DNA from: Candidatus Acidiferrales bacterium
GTDB lineage: Bacteria > Acidobacteriota > Terriglobia > Acidiferrales > UBA7541
Assembly (NCBI GenBank): GCA_030038275.1
Contig: JASHPG010000204.1
Coordinates: 1 to 47,221 of the forward strand
Reading direction: 5' to 3'
DNA length: 47,221 nucleotides
The notes beneath the pieces were generated by a model, which was not told the origin of the DNA, did no database searches, and worked only from the letters and a program-made list of their open reading frames with translations. Shown here in pieces: positions 1 through 7,628 of this stretch (position 1 is its first letter; every line of letters starts with the position of its first letter). The position numbers and the translations under genes are program-made.

Positions 1-45
1 CGCGAGCGCGGCAATAACGATGAATGCTTCGAGCCAGCCGGACAT
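1..45 (-). CDS. N-terminus of a membrane protein, cut by window edge
   Basis: Only the first 15 codons are present. Reading leftward from an ATG whose first base is 45, they give a short hydrophobic start (MSGWLEAFIVIAALA) that looks like an N-terminal membrane anchor. A good ribosome binding site (GGAGGA on the minus strand, about 6 bases upstream) supports the start. It lies directly downstream of the YtxH gene on the same strand. DUF948-type anchored proteins are common partners of YtxH, so that identity is a guess from context only. Confidence 0.45.
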   Translation of the reverse strand, partial: MSGWLEAFIVIAALA

Positions 46-63
46 GACGCGTCCTCCAGGGTT

Positions 64-354
64 CTACGAGATGTTCGCCTCTCGTTTGTAAGTTTCCTTC
101 CCGGCATCGACGGCAGACGAGAGCGCGTCCTTTTGGCGCGACATGATCTCTTTGCTGCGCTCGATCAGGTCTTCCGCGCGCTCGCGCAGTTCCCGGGCTT
201 TCTTTTGGGCGTAATCGCGGCCTTCGTCCGCTTTCTTGGACAGGTAATCGCGTGTTTCATCACCGGATTTTGGGGCGTAAAGAATGCCGACCAGTGCGCC
301 GACCCCCAATCCGACCAGGAAATAGCTGAACTTCGAGCCCGCGTTGTCGCTCAT
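64..354 (-). CDS. YtxH domain-containing envelope/stress protein
   Basis: A 96-residue protein of the YtxH family: small membrane-anchored proteins linked to general stress in Gram-positives and of unknown role elsewhere. One hydrophobic, glycine-rich segment (about residues 10-26, with FLVGLGVGALVGILYAPKSG) is followed by the family's APKSG..TR motif. After it comes a long charged helix rich in Lys, Arg and Glu (about residues 30-90), probably coiled and outside the membrane. The start has few alternatives. It is followed on the same strand by the truncated membrane protein at the left edge, so the two are probably co-transcribed. Confidence 0.85.
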   Translation of the reverse strand: MSDNAGSKFSYFLVGLGVGALVGILYAPKSGDETRDYLSKKADEGRDYAQKKARELRERAEDLIERSKEIMSRQKDALSSAVDAGKETYKREANIS

Positions 355-451
355 CGGACACCTCCATTTTCGACACTAGCACACACGCTAGGGGCTGGCA
401 AGCAAGGGGGTTCCGCAGTTTTACATCGGTTATAGCACCGCGAAAAAGGCC

Positions 452-1021
452 CTAACCACGCCGAGCAGCATGGACGAATCTCGCGTAATAGAGCAATCCG
501 GCGATGGTTTTCGCGTCGCAAATTTTTGCTTCGCGAATCCAACGTTCAGCCTGGGCAAGCGTCACGACTTTTGCAGAGATTCTCTCGTCTTCTTCCGGCT
601 TGGCCACGCCCTTGGTGAGGCCTTCGGCCAAGTAGATGTCCATTCGCTCGCCGAGCAGCCCTGGCGAGGGGAATATCTCGAAGAGCTTGCGGATGCGCTT
701 TGCCGTGTAGCCGGTTTCTTCCATCAGTTCGCGGCGCACGCCCTTGGCAGGGTCTTCGCCCGGCTCTTTATGGCCGGCGACCAGTTCCCACATGTACTGT
801 CCGGCCGCGTAGCGGAACTGGCGGATCAGGACGATTCGGCCATCCGCGAGCACCGGAATTACCACGACCGACCCGTGGTGCACGATGATGTCCCGGGTGG
901 CTTTGAGTCCGCTGGGCTCGACGATGTCATCGTGCCGGACGGTGAAGGCGCGCGCCTCGTATAGAGTAGTACTGCTCAGGATACGCAGTCGGCCGGTAGC
1001 TTTCCTCTTCGATCTCTTCAC
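452..1021 (-). CDS. NUDIX hydrolase, ADP-ribose pyrophosphatase-like
   Basis: A 189-residue NUDIX hydrolase. The NUDIX box is complete at about residues 83-105: G, five residues, E, seven residues, REL, then MEETGY, giving the Glu residues that bind the catalytic metal. The preceding strand-rich segment (VVVIPVLADGRIVLIRQFR) and the WELVAG motif just before the box are typical of the ADP-ribose/NudF-like subgroup, which cleaves ADP-sugars to AMP and sugar phosphate. Substrate cannot be fixed from sequence. The N-terminus is very basic (MKRSKRK), with no signal peptide, so it is cytosolic. It is divergent from the response regulator gene to its right. Confidence 0.9.
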   Translation of the reverse strand: MKRSKRKATGRLRILSSTTLYEARAFTVRHDDIVEPSGLKATRDIIVHHGSVVVIPVLADGRIVLIRQFRYAAGQYMWELVAGHKEPGEDPAKGVRRELMEETGYTAKRIRKLFEIFPSPGLLGERMDIYLAEGLTKGVAKPEEDERISAKVVTLAQAERWIREAKICDAKTIAGLLYYARFVHAARRG

Positions 1022-1164
1022 GTTGGCTCCTTCTAATAGCGAGTTCCAGTGCGCTGAGAGTTTAACCTAGACTGCCCTGCGCCTTTGGCGATTTCGGGCG
1101 TTCACTGCGGGGCGCGCCGGTTTTGCTATACTTTTGCCAGAAAAGTGGCGCAAGGCAGACGGCC

Positions 1165-1950
1165 ATGCCGATCAACACCATCATTATCGACGACGAGCGG
1201 CCCGCGCGCGACGAACTGGCGTTTCTCCTGAAAGCGTTTCCCGAGATCAACCTGGTGGCGCACGGGAAAAATGGTATTGAGGCGCTTTCGTTAATTAAGG
1301 AGCATGAGCCGGACCTGATGTTTCTGGACGTGGAGATGCCCGGGCTTGACGGGCTTGGCGTGGCCAAGAAACTCGTGGAGCGCGGGTCGCGCCTGCCGCA
1401 GGTGGTCTTTGCGACGGCTTACGATCACTACGCCGTGAAAGCGTTCGAAGTGAACGCGGTCGATTACATCCTGAAGCCTTTCGATAAGAGCCGGATCGCG
1501 AAGGCAGTTCAGCGCGTGAAACGCATGATGGATGAGCGCGTTTCGCAGGTGGAGCGGCTGGAGAGCCTGGTGGGCCAGTTGGGAGCCGGCGCGCATCACG
1601 CGCAACACACGCATCCCGCGAAGCTGCTGGTGAAGTCACAATCGCGCATGCTACTGATTGACGCGGAAGACGTGATATATGCGTCGATTCAGGATGGCGC
1701 GATTACGGTTTATGCGCGGACGGCGGAAGGCGTTTCGAATTACCGCACGGTTGAGGAATTGATGGAAGCGCTCGATCCCGGCGTGTTCTGGCGGCCGCAC
1801 CGCTCTTACTTGGTTAACATCAATCACATCAAGGAAGTGGTGCCGTGGTTCAAGTCGAGTTACATGCTGAAGATGAACGATAAGCGCGCGAGCGAAATTC
1901 CCGTTTCTCGGGCGCAAACGAAGCGCTTGCGCGAGCTTTTGAAGCTGTAG
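1165..1950 (+). CDS. LytTR-family response regulator
   Basis: A 261-residue two-domain response regulator. The receiver domain (about residues 4-120) has the acidic pocket D9-D10-E11, the phosphoacceptor D55 (in MFLDVEMPG) and the conserved Lys in the KPF motif near residue 105. The C-terminal LytTR DNA-binding domain occupies about residues 165-261 (FWRPHRSYLVNINHI is a hallmark). Such proteins bind direct repeats upstream of targets when phosphorylated. The frame stays open upstream to 1123, but the ATG at 1165 gives the normal family N-terminus (MPINTIIIDDERPA). No histidine kinase lies next to it, so its partner is encoded elsewhere. Confidence 0.92.
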   Translation: MPINTIIIDDERPARDELAFLLKAFPEINLVAHGKNGIEALSLIKEHEPDLMFLDVEMPGLDGLGVAKKLVERGSRLPQVVFATAYDHYAVKAFEVNAVDYILKPFDKSRIAKAVQRVKRMMDERVSQVERLESLVGQLGAGAHHAQHTHPAKLLVKSQSRMLLIDAEDVIYASIQDGAITVYARTAEGVSNYRTVEELMEALDPGVFWRPHRSYLVNINHIKEVVPWFKSSYMLKMNDKRASEIPVSRAQTKRLRELLKL

Positions 1951-1982
1951 CGTGGCGAAATCCTGTTATCATCCGGTACTGA

Positions 1983-2033
1983 GTCAGTTTGTATTTCGAC
2001 TTTTTGTGTCACGATCAAGAAATTCAAACTGAC
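1983..2033. repeat. Imperfect inverted repeat, possible insertion-sequence end remnant
   Basis: Two 14-base arms, 1983-1996 (GTCAGTTTGTATTT) and 2020-2033 (AAATTCAAACTGAC), are inverted copies with one mismatch around a 23-base centre. The segment is more AT-rich than the genes on either side. Its look recalls the repeated termini of IS21-type elements, but no transposase is nearby, so this would be a remnant only. It sits just before trpS and explains why the in-frame stretch 1989-2093 is unlikely to be real TrpS protein. Confidence 0.4.
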
Positions 2034-2093
2034 CCATTACGTATCATCCCCAAGAAATTAGTTTCAGGCGTAGTTCGGGAGCAAATTTCGAGA

Positions 2094-3365
2094 GTGGCGA
2101 AGCGGAAAAGAGTTCTAAGCGGGATGCGGCCGACGGGCCGGCTTCATTTGGGGCATTATTTCGGTGCACTCTCGAATTGGCTGAAGCTGCAGGAACAATA
2201 CGATTGCTTCTTTTTTGTCGCCGACTGGCACGCGCTGACCACGCATTACGAAGATACTTCCTCCATCGCTGAAAATACTCTACAGGTCGCCATGGATTGG
2301 CTTTCCGTCGGGCTCGATCCGGCGAAATCGACGCTTTTCGTGCAATCGAGCGTGCTGGAACACGCGGAGCTGCACGTGCTGCTGTCGATGATTACGCCGC
2401 TTTCGTGGCTGGAGCGCGTGCCGACGTATAAGGAGCAGATCGAAAATTTGAAGGATCGCGATCTGGGGACGTACGGATTTCTTGGTTATCCGCTGCTGCA
2501 ATCGGCAGACATCGTGATTTACGACGCGGATTTTGTGCCGGTGGGCGAGGATCAGGTGCCACACGTAGAGCTGACGCGAGAAATAGTGCGGCGGTTTAAT
2601 TCCTTCCGAGGGATCCTTCTACGGGAAAACCAAGTGAGGGACCAGGGCAATCGTCAGTTCGTAATGGCGTTGGCGAGTAAGTGCGCAAATCATTTCCAGA
2701 TTCGGGAGCCAGATTGGGACAGTGGCATCACTGATGAAATTGTCCACTGGCTGAGTCAGGCCCTCGTAAAAACGGTTCAGGAAGTCGGCTTCGAAAACGT
2801 GCTTGGATCGAACCGCGGGTTTCGGAAGTTAGTGAAATTCGTACCCATCTTGCGCGAGCCGGGGGCACTGTTGACCGAGACGCCGAGGCTGCCGGGGACG
2901 GATGGGCGGCGGATGGCGAAGAGCTACGGGAACGCGATTTGGCTGAGCGATCCGGCGGATGAAATTCGCAACAAAGTCCGGAACATGATGACGGACCCGC
3001 AGAGGCAGCGGAGGACCGATCCGGGGCGGCCGGAAGTGTGTCCTGTGTTCGCGTATCACAAGCTTTTCTCTCCGCCGGACGTGATTGCGTGGTCGGAGCA
3101 AGGCTGCCGCACGGCAGGCATCGGCTGCGTGGATTGCAAGAAGGCCATGGCCGAAAACCTGGTGAAGTGGATCGAGCCGATTCAGGAACGTCGAAAGCAA
3201 TTTGAAGCGCGGCCGCAGGAAGTTTGGGATATCCTCGACGCCGGCTCGAAGAAAGCACACGCGGCGGCGCGGCGGACGATGAAGCGGGTGCGGAACGCGA
3301 TTTTCGGCTGGGATGAAGCGCGAAAGGCCAAAACGCCGAGTATTCGCGCGGCTTTTTCGGAGTAG
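2094..3365 (+). CDS. trpS: Tryptophanyl-tRNA synthetase with predicted Fe-S motif and an internal insert
   Basis: A class I aminoacyl-tRNA synthetase that charges tRNA-Trp; about 423 residues from the GTG at 2094, against roughly 330-350 usual. The HIGH-type motif is GRLHLGH near residue 18, and the KMSKS-type motif is RRMAKS after LPGTDG. The start was chosen because VAKRKRVLSGMRPTG matches family N-termini; the open frame back to 1989 runs through an inverted repeat. Two oddities stand out. A segment of roughly 75 residues (2607-2840) sits between REIVRRFN and LREPGALLTE, where relatives have only a few residues. Four Cys (codons at 3039, 3105, 3126, 3135) are spaced C-x21-C-x6-C-x2-C, close to the 4Fe-4S motif of Thermotoga TrpRS. 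Confidence 0.9.
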   Translation: MAKRKRVLSGMRPTGRLHLGHYFGALSNWLKLQEQYDCFFFVADWHALTTHYEDTSSIAENTLQVAMDWLSVGLDPAKSTLFVQSSVLEHAELHVLLSMITPLSWLERVPTYKEQIENLKDRDLGTYGFLGYPLLQSADIVIYDADFVPVGEDQVPHVELTREIVRRFNSFRGILLRENQVRDQGNRQFVMALASKCANHFQIREPDWDSGITDEIVHWLSQALVKTVQEVGFENVLGSNRGFRKLVKFVPILREPGALLTETPRLPGTDGRRMAKSYGNAIWLSDPADEIRNKVRNMMTDPQRQRRTDPGRPEVCPVFAYHKLFSPPDVIAWSEQGCRTAGIGCVDCKKAMAENLVKWIEPIQERRKQFEARPQEVWDILDAGSKKAHAAARRTMKRVRNAIFGWDEARKAKTPSIRAAFSE

Positions 3366-3392
3366 CCGGTGGTTGGAGACACGACGGGAAGA

Positions 3393-3438
3393 GAGATCCT
3401 TCGGTCGGCAAGGGCGGAAATGCCGATCTCAGGATGAC
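3393..3438. repeat. REP-like intergenic palindromic repeat
   Basis: The stretch between trpS and the ABM gene reads GAGATCCTTCGGTCGGC, a short spacer, then GCCGATCTCAGGATGACA. The inner arms TCGGC/GCCGA and outer TCCT/AGGA are inverted, so the RNA could fold. Sequences of the form agatccttcg...caggatgaca are, from memory, dispersed repeats in acidobacterial genomes. Only one copy of this type was noticed in this window. Confidence 0.45.
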
Positions 3439-3461
3439 ACTCGGACCCGAGTCGCGATCAG

Positions 3462-3755
3462 ATGATTTTGGAACTTGTGATTTTGAATGTGAAGGCAGGG
3501 CAAGAAGCGGCATTTGAAGTGGCGTTGCGCGACGCGCGCCGCTTCATCGAGGCAATTCCCGGGTTCGGCGAATTGGAAGTGAGGCGCTCGGTGGAAACGC
3601 CTAACCGTTACGTGCTGCTGGCAAAATGGCGGGCGGTAGAGGACCACACGATCGGATTCCGTGGCTCGCCGCAATATCAGGAATGGCGCAAACGCTTGCA
3701 CCATTTCTACGACCCATTTCCGACGGTCGAGCATTACGAGGAGCCGATTACCTGA
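3462..3755 (+). CDS. Antibiotic biosynthesis monooxygenase (ABM) family protein
   Basis: A 97-residue single-domain protein with the dimeric ferredoxin-like ABM fold: strand MILELVILNVKAG, a helix with FEVALRDARRFIEAIPGF, then LEVRRSVETPNRYVLLAKW and a C-terminal half rich in aromatic residues (YQEWRKRLHHFYDPFP). Members include small cofactor-free oxygenases and heme-degrading enzymes, but many have no known substrate, and none can be assigned here. It ends one base before the scpA start codon, so it is probably translated with scpA-scpB. No strong ribosome binding site is visible before the ATG. Confidence 0.85.
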   Translation: MILELVILNVKAGQEAAFEVALRDARRFIEAIPGFGELEVRRSVETPNRYVLLAKWRAVEDHTIGFRGSPQYQEWRKRLHHFYDPFPTVEHYEEPIT

Positions 3756-3756
3756 T

Positions 3757-4533
3757 ATGGCGACACCGTATCGCGTGAACCTGCCGGTTTACGAAGGCCC
3801 GCTCGATCTCTTGCTGGATTTGATTCGCAAGCAGGAGATGGACATCCACAACATTCCCATCGCCAGAATCACCGAGCAGTATCTGGATTACCTGCATCAG
3901 CTTGAAAAGCTCGATATCGATGTGTCCGCGGATTTCGTTTACATGGCTGCGACGCTGATCCACATCAAATCGAAAATGTTGCTGCCGACCGATCCTCTGG
4001 CTGGACCGGACGAGCAACAGGACCCGCGCGATGAGCTGGTTCATCGGCTGCTGGAACACGAGAAATTCAAGAACGCCGCGCAACTGCTTTACCAAAAACA
4101 GCAGATCGAGGATCACGTTTGGTCGAAGCCGGATCGCGAGCTGTACACCGGCGACGCGGTTGAAGGCGAGTTGGTGGTTTCGCTCGTTGATTTGGTGAAG
4201 ACGTTTCAGGCTGTGCTGGAGCGGCGCAAGGAAGCGCCGAAGTTCCATCTGCATCACGAGACCGTCACGATCGCGCAGATGATGGACCGCTTGCGACAGC
4301 GGCTGATCGCGTCCGAACATCCAGTATCGCTGATCGAATTTTTCGAGACGTGCGCCACGCGCAATGCGATGATTGTGGCGCTGCTGGCGGTGCTGGAAAT
4401 GGTGCGAATGCAAGCCGTGATTCTGGTGCAGTCGGAGCTTTTTTCCGATATCGCGCTGCGCAAGCACCAGATGTTCGACACGGTATTTTCGAGTCCGGAT
4501 GCGATGACCCAAATCGAGGAGCAATATCTGTGA
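3757..4533 (+). CDS. scpA: Segregation and condensation protein A
   Basis: ScpA, the kleisin subunit that bridges the heads of the SMC dimer in the chromosome-condensing SMC-ScpAB complex. It is 258 residues, normal for the family. The N-terminal helical domain is recognisable by VYEGPLDLLLDLIRKQEMDI (about residues 10-29) and the following MAATLIHIKSKMLLP segment, which contacts the SMC neck. The C-terminal winged helix, which binds the SMC cap, ends in FDTVFSSPDAMTQIEEQYL. The frame is open upstream to 3661, but the ATG at 3757, right after the ABM stop, gives the proper N-terminus. The stop overlaps the scpB start by four bases. Confidence 0.95.
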   Translation: MATPYRVNLPVYEGPLDLLLDLIRKQEMDIHNIPIARITEQYLDYLHQLEKLDIDVSADFVYMAATLIHIKSKMLLPTDPLAGPDEQQDPRDELVHRLLEHEKFKNAAQLLYQKQQIEDHVWSKPDRELYTGDAVEGELVVSLVDLVKTFQAVLERRKEAPKFHLHHETVTIAQMMDRLRQRLIASEHPVSLIEFFETCATRNAMIVALLAVLEMVRMQAVILVQSELFSDIALRKHQMFDTVFSSPDAMTQIEEQYL

Positions 4534-5276
4534 GCATCGAACCACAACAGCTTCAAGCCGCCGTCGAAGCGATCATTTACGCGGCGGACGAGCCCGCTAC
4601 GCTCGATCAAATCGCCAACGCGCTCGGTGTGGAGAAGACGATCGCGCGCGCGGCGCTGGATTTGCTCATGGCTGCGTATCAGATTGAAGACCGGGGAATC
4701 GAAGTGCGCAAGGTGGCGGGCGGATGGAAGTTTTACACCAAGCCGCAGCACCACGACGCGGTGCGGAAATTCATCAAGGGCTTGCAGCCGCCGCTGCGTC
4801 TGACGATGCCCGCGCTTGAGACGCTGGCGGTGATTGCGTACAAGCAGCCCGTCACCGCTCCAGAAATCAATGAGATTCGAGGTGTGAACGTCGGCGGCGT
4901 GATCAAAACGCTGCTGGAAAAACGGCTGATCACCACCGCCGGCCGCAAAGAAGTGATCGGGCGGCCGATTCTCTATCGCACGTCGAAGCAATTCCTGATG
5001 CGCTTCGGATTATCCGATCTTGAGGAACTGCCCAGCTTGAAAGAATTCGAGCAGCTTGCGCAGGCAGCGCTCGGCTCCGACGCCGGGATCGCTCCGATGG
5101 AGCCCGAAGCAGCGACGCCGGAGCAATCTGTACCCGGTGTGTCCGCGGAATCCGCGGAAGCCGCTGCTATTCGCGAATCCGGCGAGACGAACGACCTGGC
5201 GGAGCTGGGCGAAGACGCGCCGGATTCAGCCGACCAGTCGCGCGCCGCGTCCGCTGGCGCCGCCGAACCGTCTTGA
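4530..5276 (+). CDS. scpB: Segregation and condensation protein B
   Basis: ScpB, the winged-helix dimer that binds the middle of ScpA. It starts at a GTG (4530) that overlaps the scpA stop in a GTGA arrangement, which points to translational coupling. The 248-residue product has two winged-helix domains, residues about 8-85 (LQAAVEAIIYAADEPATLDQ) and about 90-170, where TMPALETLAVIAYKQPVT is the family hallmark. A tail of about 75 residues, rich in Glu, Ala, Ser and Pro, is probably disordered; such tails vary between species. The longer open frame back to 4350 lies inside scpA and is not used. Confidence 0.95.
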   Translation: MSIEPQQLQAAVEAIIYAADEPATLDQIANALGVEKTIARAALDLLMAAYQIEDRGIEVRKVAGGWKFYTKPQHHDAVRKFIKGLQPPLRLTMPALETLAVIAYKQPVTAPEINEIRGVNVGGVIKTLLEKRLITTAGRKEVIGRPILYRTSKQFLMRFGLSDLEELPSLKEFEQLAQAALGSDAGIAPMEPEAATPEQSVPGVSAESAEAAAIRESGETNDLAELGEDAPDSADQSRAASAGAAEPS

Positions 5277-5439
5277 CCCCATCCCCTCCGCTCAAAGTGA
5301 ACTTCGCCAGGCCGTCTCTTGGCTTTTAGTGCGTGAGCACACCTACCGCATAATTTTAACGCTTCCAATACGTCATTTCAGATACAATCACGCCGTTCCC
5401 GAAATGGTTGTTAAAAACTACTACTGTGGGGAAATATTC

Positions 5440-7563
5440 ATGCGTTCTTCCACTCTGCTGCTAGTCGCAGCGCTTGCGATCATAGCGCCCGCATTATCCG
5501 GACAGCAGGCGACCGAAAAAAATACTCTGAAGGTGAACACCAGGCTCATCACGGTGGATGTGGTGGCGACGGACTCGCATGGAAACCCAGTTCGCGGGCT
5601 GACCGAAAACGATTTCAAGGTTTATGGAGATCACGGAGCGCCGCAGAGCATCGCGCGGTTCGAATTTGTGGATGCGCGCGCCCGACGAGCTGCCGGTAGC
5701 TCAATCTCGCCATCGGCCCCCGGCGTGTTCTCGAATCAGGGCCCGAACAACGCGCAAATCGCTCCGACCGTGATACTGCTCGATGCGCTGAATACTGAAA
5801 CCATACACCGCATGCAAATCCGCCGGGACATGATTCTATTTCTGCAGAAGTTGCCGAAGGATACCCCGGTGGCCGTGCTGCTGCTGGGGCACACGGTTCA
5901 CGTTGTGCAGAGTTTCACGACGGACCCGGCGATTTTGCGCGCAGCCATCGAGCGAATTGCCATTGGCGGACCAGCGGACAATGAAAAGTATCCGCAATAC
6001 GATGCCGATAGCGCGTCGAATACAGTTCTACAATCCGATCCGCAGACTCCCGCCTCCGTGGTACAGGGATTGCAGGACTTCGAGAAAGCCAATTATATGG
6101 AAATGACGCAGCAGCGCGTGGAGGAAACAGCCGACGCCATGCGCGCGATCGCGAAATTTTTAGGCGGGTATCCGGGCCGAAAAAACGTGATCTGGTTCTC
6201 GGAGGCCTTTCCGATTTGGATCGAGCCGAATTCCGACTTTGGCAGCGACCCGTTCATGGGTAGCGGTTCCTTCGACTCCGCGGTACAAGCGGCTGCGGCC
6301 TCGTTGATGGACGCCGGAGTTGCCGTGTATCCAGTCGATGCACGCGGACTCGAGCCGGATCAGTCCTATTCGGCTGACAAGAGTTTCTCTGATATACAGG
6401 GGAACATGGCTGGCGCCCTGAACCAAGAAGACCAACTACGCCTCAATTCTCAGGCAACGATGGAGGAAATGGCTAACCAGACTGGCGGGCGGCCGTGCCT
6501 AAACACGAACGATTTAGCGGGGTGCGTGTTCCGGGCGCTGAACGAGGACTCCTCGTACTACGAGCTGTCGTATTACCCGACTGGAGTCAAATGGGACAAT
6601 CAGTTTCACAAAATCTCGATCAAGACGAGCGTCCGCGGAGTGCAGCTCGACTATCGCCGTGGTTTTATTGCCACCGATTCCGCGACGCTGATGAAGTACG
6701 AAAATCCGACCGAGTTGCTCAAGGACGTTTGCCGCGACCCGCTTCCGTCCACCACCATCGGCATAACGGTTACGGCGCTGCCTCCAGCGAGCTCCGGGTC
6801 ATCAGCCGAAATTCGTTACCTCTTGACGATCGCTCCGAACGCCCTGACGTTCCAACCTGACGCGCAATCGCTGCGGTTCGATGCGCAGATGGCGATCTGT
6901 GAGTTTGACGCCAAGGGCGACCAATTCGCATTTTATCCAAGGGACCTTTCGCGTTCAGTTTCGAATGCAACGTTTCAATCGTGGCAGGCCAACGGAATCC
7001 GCAACATTTTCGATTATGCGGCCAAGCCTGAAGACCGGCGTTTGCGCTTCGCCGTGATCGATTTGCCGAGCGGCGAGACAGGTTCAGTGGACGTACTGGC
7101 GCATCCAACCGAGTTCGGCAGTCTTTCTTCGAGAACCATGGCCCCGCCCGTGGCTGGGGCGCCCGCCCTCGCATCGTCTCCTGCGTCCGCTCCGACTCCT
7201 CAAAGTCCGGCCGCTCCAACCAATGTGAAGTTTCGGTTGCCTTCAGGGAAAAGCGGGAGCCTCGACTGGAGCGGCGACAAACTGGTGTATCAGGGCGACC
7301 TGGGGATTGAATTGTCAGTGCCCGCTTTCTTTCGCAGTGTGTACGGGGCCAGGTTCAGCTGCGTAGCGGGGAAATTAACCTCCGATGACCCGAGTGGTGC
7401 GCCGCCCAATTTCATGTTCAACTTTCGCAGCCCGTCTGGACTGGTCGCCCTTGTTGATCTCAGTGGAGCTGTTCCGTTTTATTCGGGCAATCTTCCGGTT
7501 GACGCCAGCGCGCAGGCTTTTTTCGAGCGTTTGTGGAAGATGTGCCATTGCCAGGCCCCATAA
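5440..7563 (+). CDS. Secreted VWFA-related protein of the acidobacterial family
   Basis: A 707-residue exported protein. A signal peptide (about residues 1-22, MRSSTLLLVAALAIIAPALS, then GQQA) leads to a beta-rich segment (VNTRLITVDVVATDSHGNPV, then LTENDFKVY) and a VWA-like fold from about residue 100 to 350. Both are typical of the VWFA-related domain family (TIGR03436) expanded in Acidobacteria. The canonical metal-site DxSxS is replaced by LLDALNT. The C-terminal half has no domain I recognise; it includes a Pro/Ala/Ser-rich linker near residue 570. The role is unknown, probably in surface interactions. The ATG at 5440 was chosen for the signal peptide; the frame is open back to 5056 across scpB. 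It separates scpB from rluB. Confidence 0.85.
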   Translation: MRSSTLLLVAALAIIAPALSGQQATEKNTLKVNTRLITVDVVATDSHGNPVRGLTENDFKVYGDHGAPQSIARFEFVDARARRAAGSSISPSAPGVFSNQGPNNAQIAPTVILLDALNTETIHRMQIRRDMILFLQKLPKDTPVAVLLLGHTVHVVQSFTTDPAILRAAIERIAIGGPADNEKYPQYDADSASNTVLQSDPQTPASVVQGLQDFEKANYMEMTQQRVEETADAMRAIAKFLGGYPGRKNVIWFSEAFPIWIEPNSDFGSDPFMGSGSFDSAVQAAAASLMDAGVAVYPVDARGLEPDQSYSADKSFSDIQGNMAGALNQEDQLRLNSQATMEEMANQTGGRPCLNTNDLAGCVFRALNEDSSYYELSYYPTGVKWDNQFHKISIKTSVRGVQLDYRRGFIATDSATLMKYENPTELLKDVCRDPLPSTTIGITVTALPPASSGSSAEIRYLLTIAPNALTFQPDAQSLRFDAQMAICEFDAKGDQFAFYPRDLSRSVSNATFQSWQANGIRNIFDYAAKPEDRRLRFAVIDLPSGETGSVDVLAHPTEFGSLSSRTMAPPVAGAPALASSPASAPTPQSPAAPTNVKFRLPSGKSGSLDWSGDKLVYQGDLGIELSVPAFFRSVYGARFSCVAGKLTSDDPSGAPPNFMFNFRSPSGLVALVDLSGAVPFYSGNLPVDASAQAFFERLWKMCHCQAP

Positions 7564-7628
7564 ACCTTCGCGAATAACGCTAAATCCGTTAAGCTGATGT
7601 CGCCGCTCGATTCGTTTGGCGGCACACC

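Noticed and set aside
1989-2093. N-terminal extension of TrpS by 35 residues
   Set aside because: The frame is open, but the segment runs through an inverted repeat and has no counterpart in the family; the GTG at 2094 is preferred.
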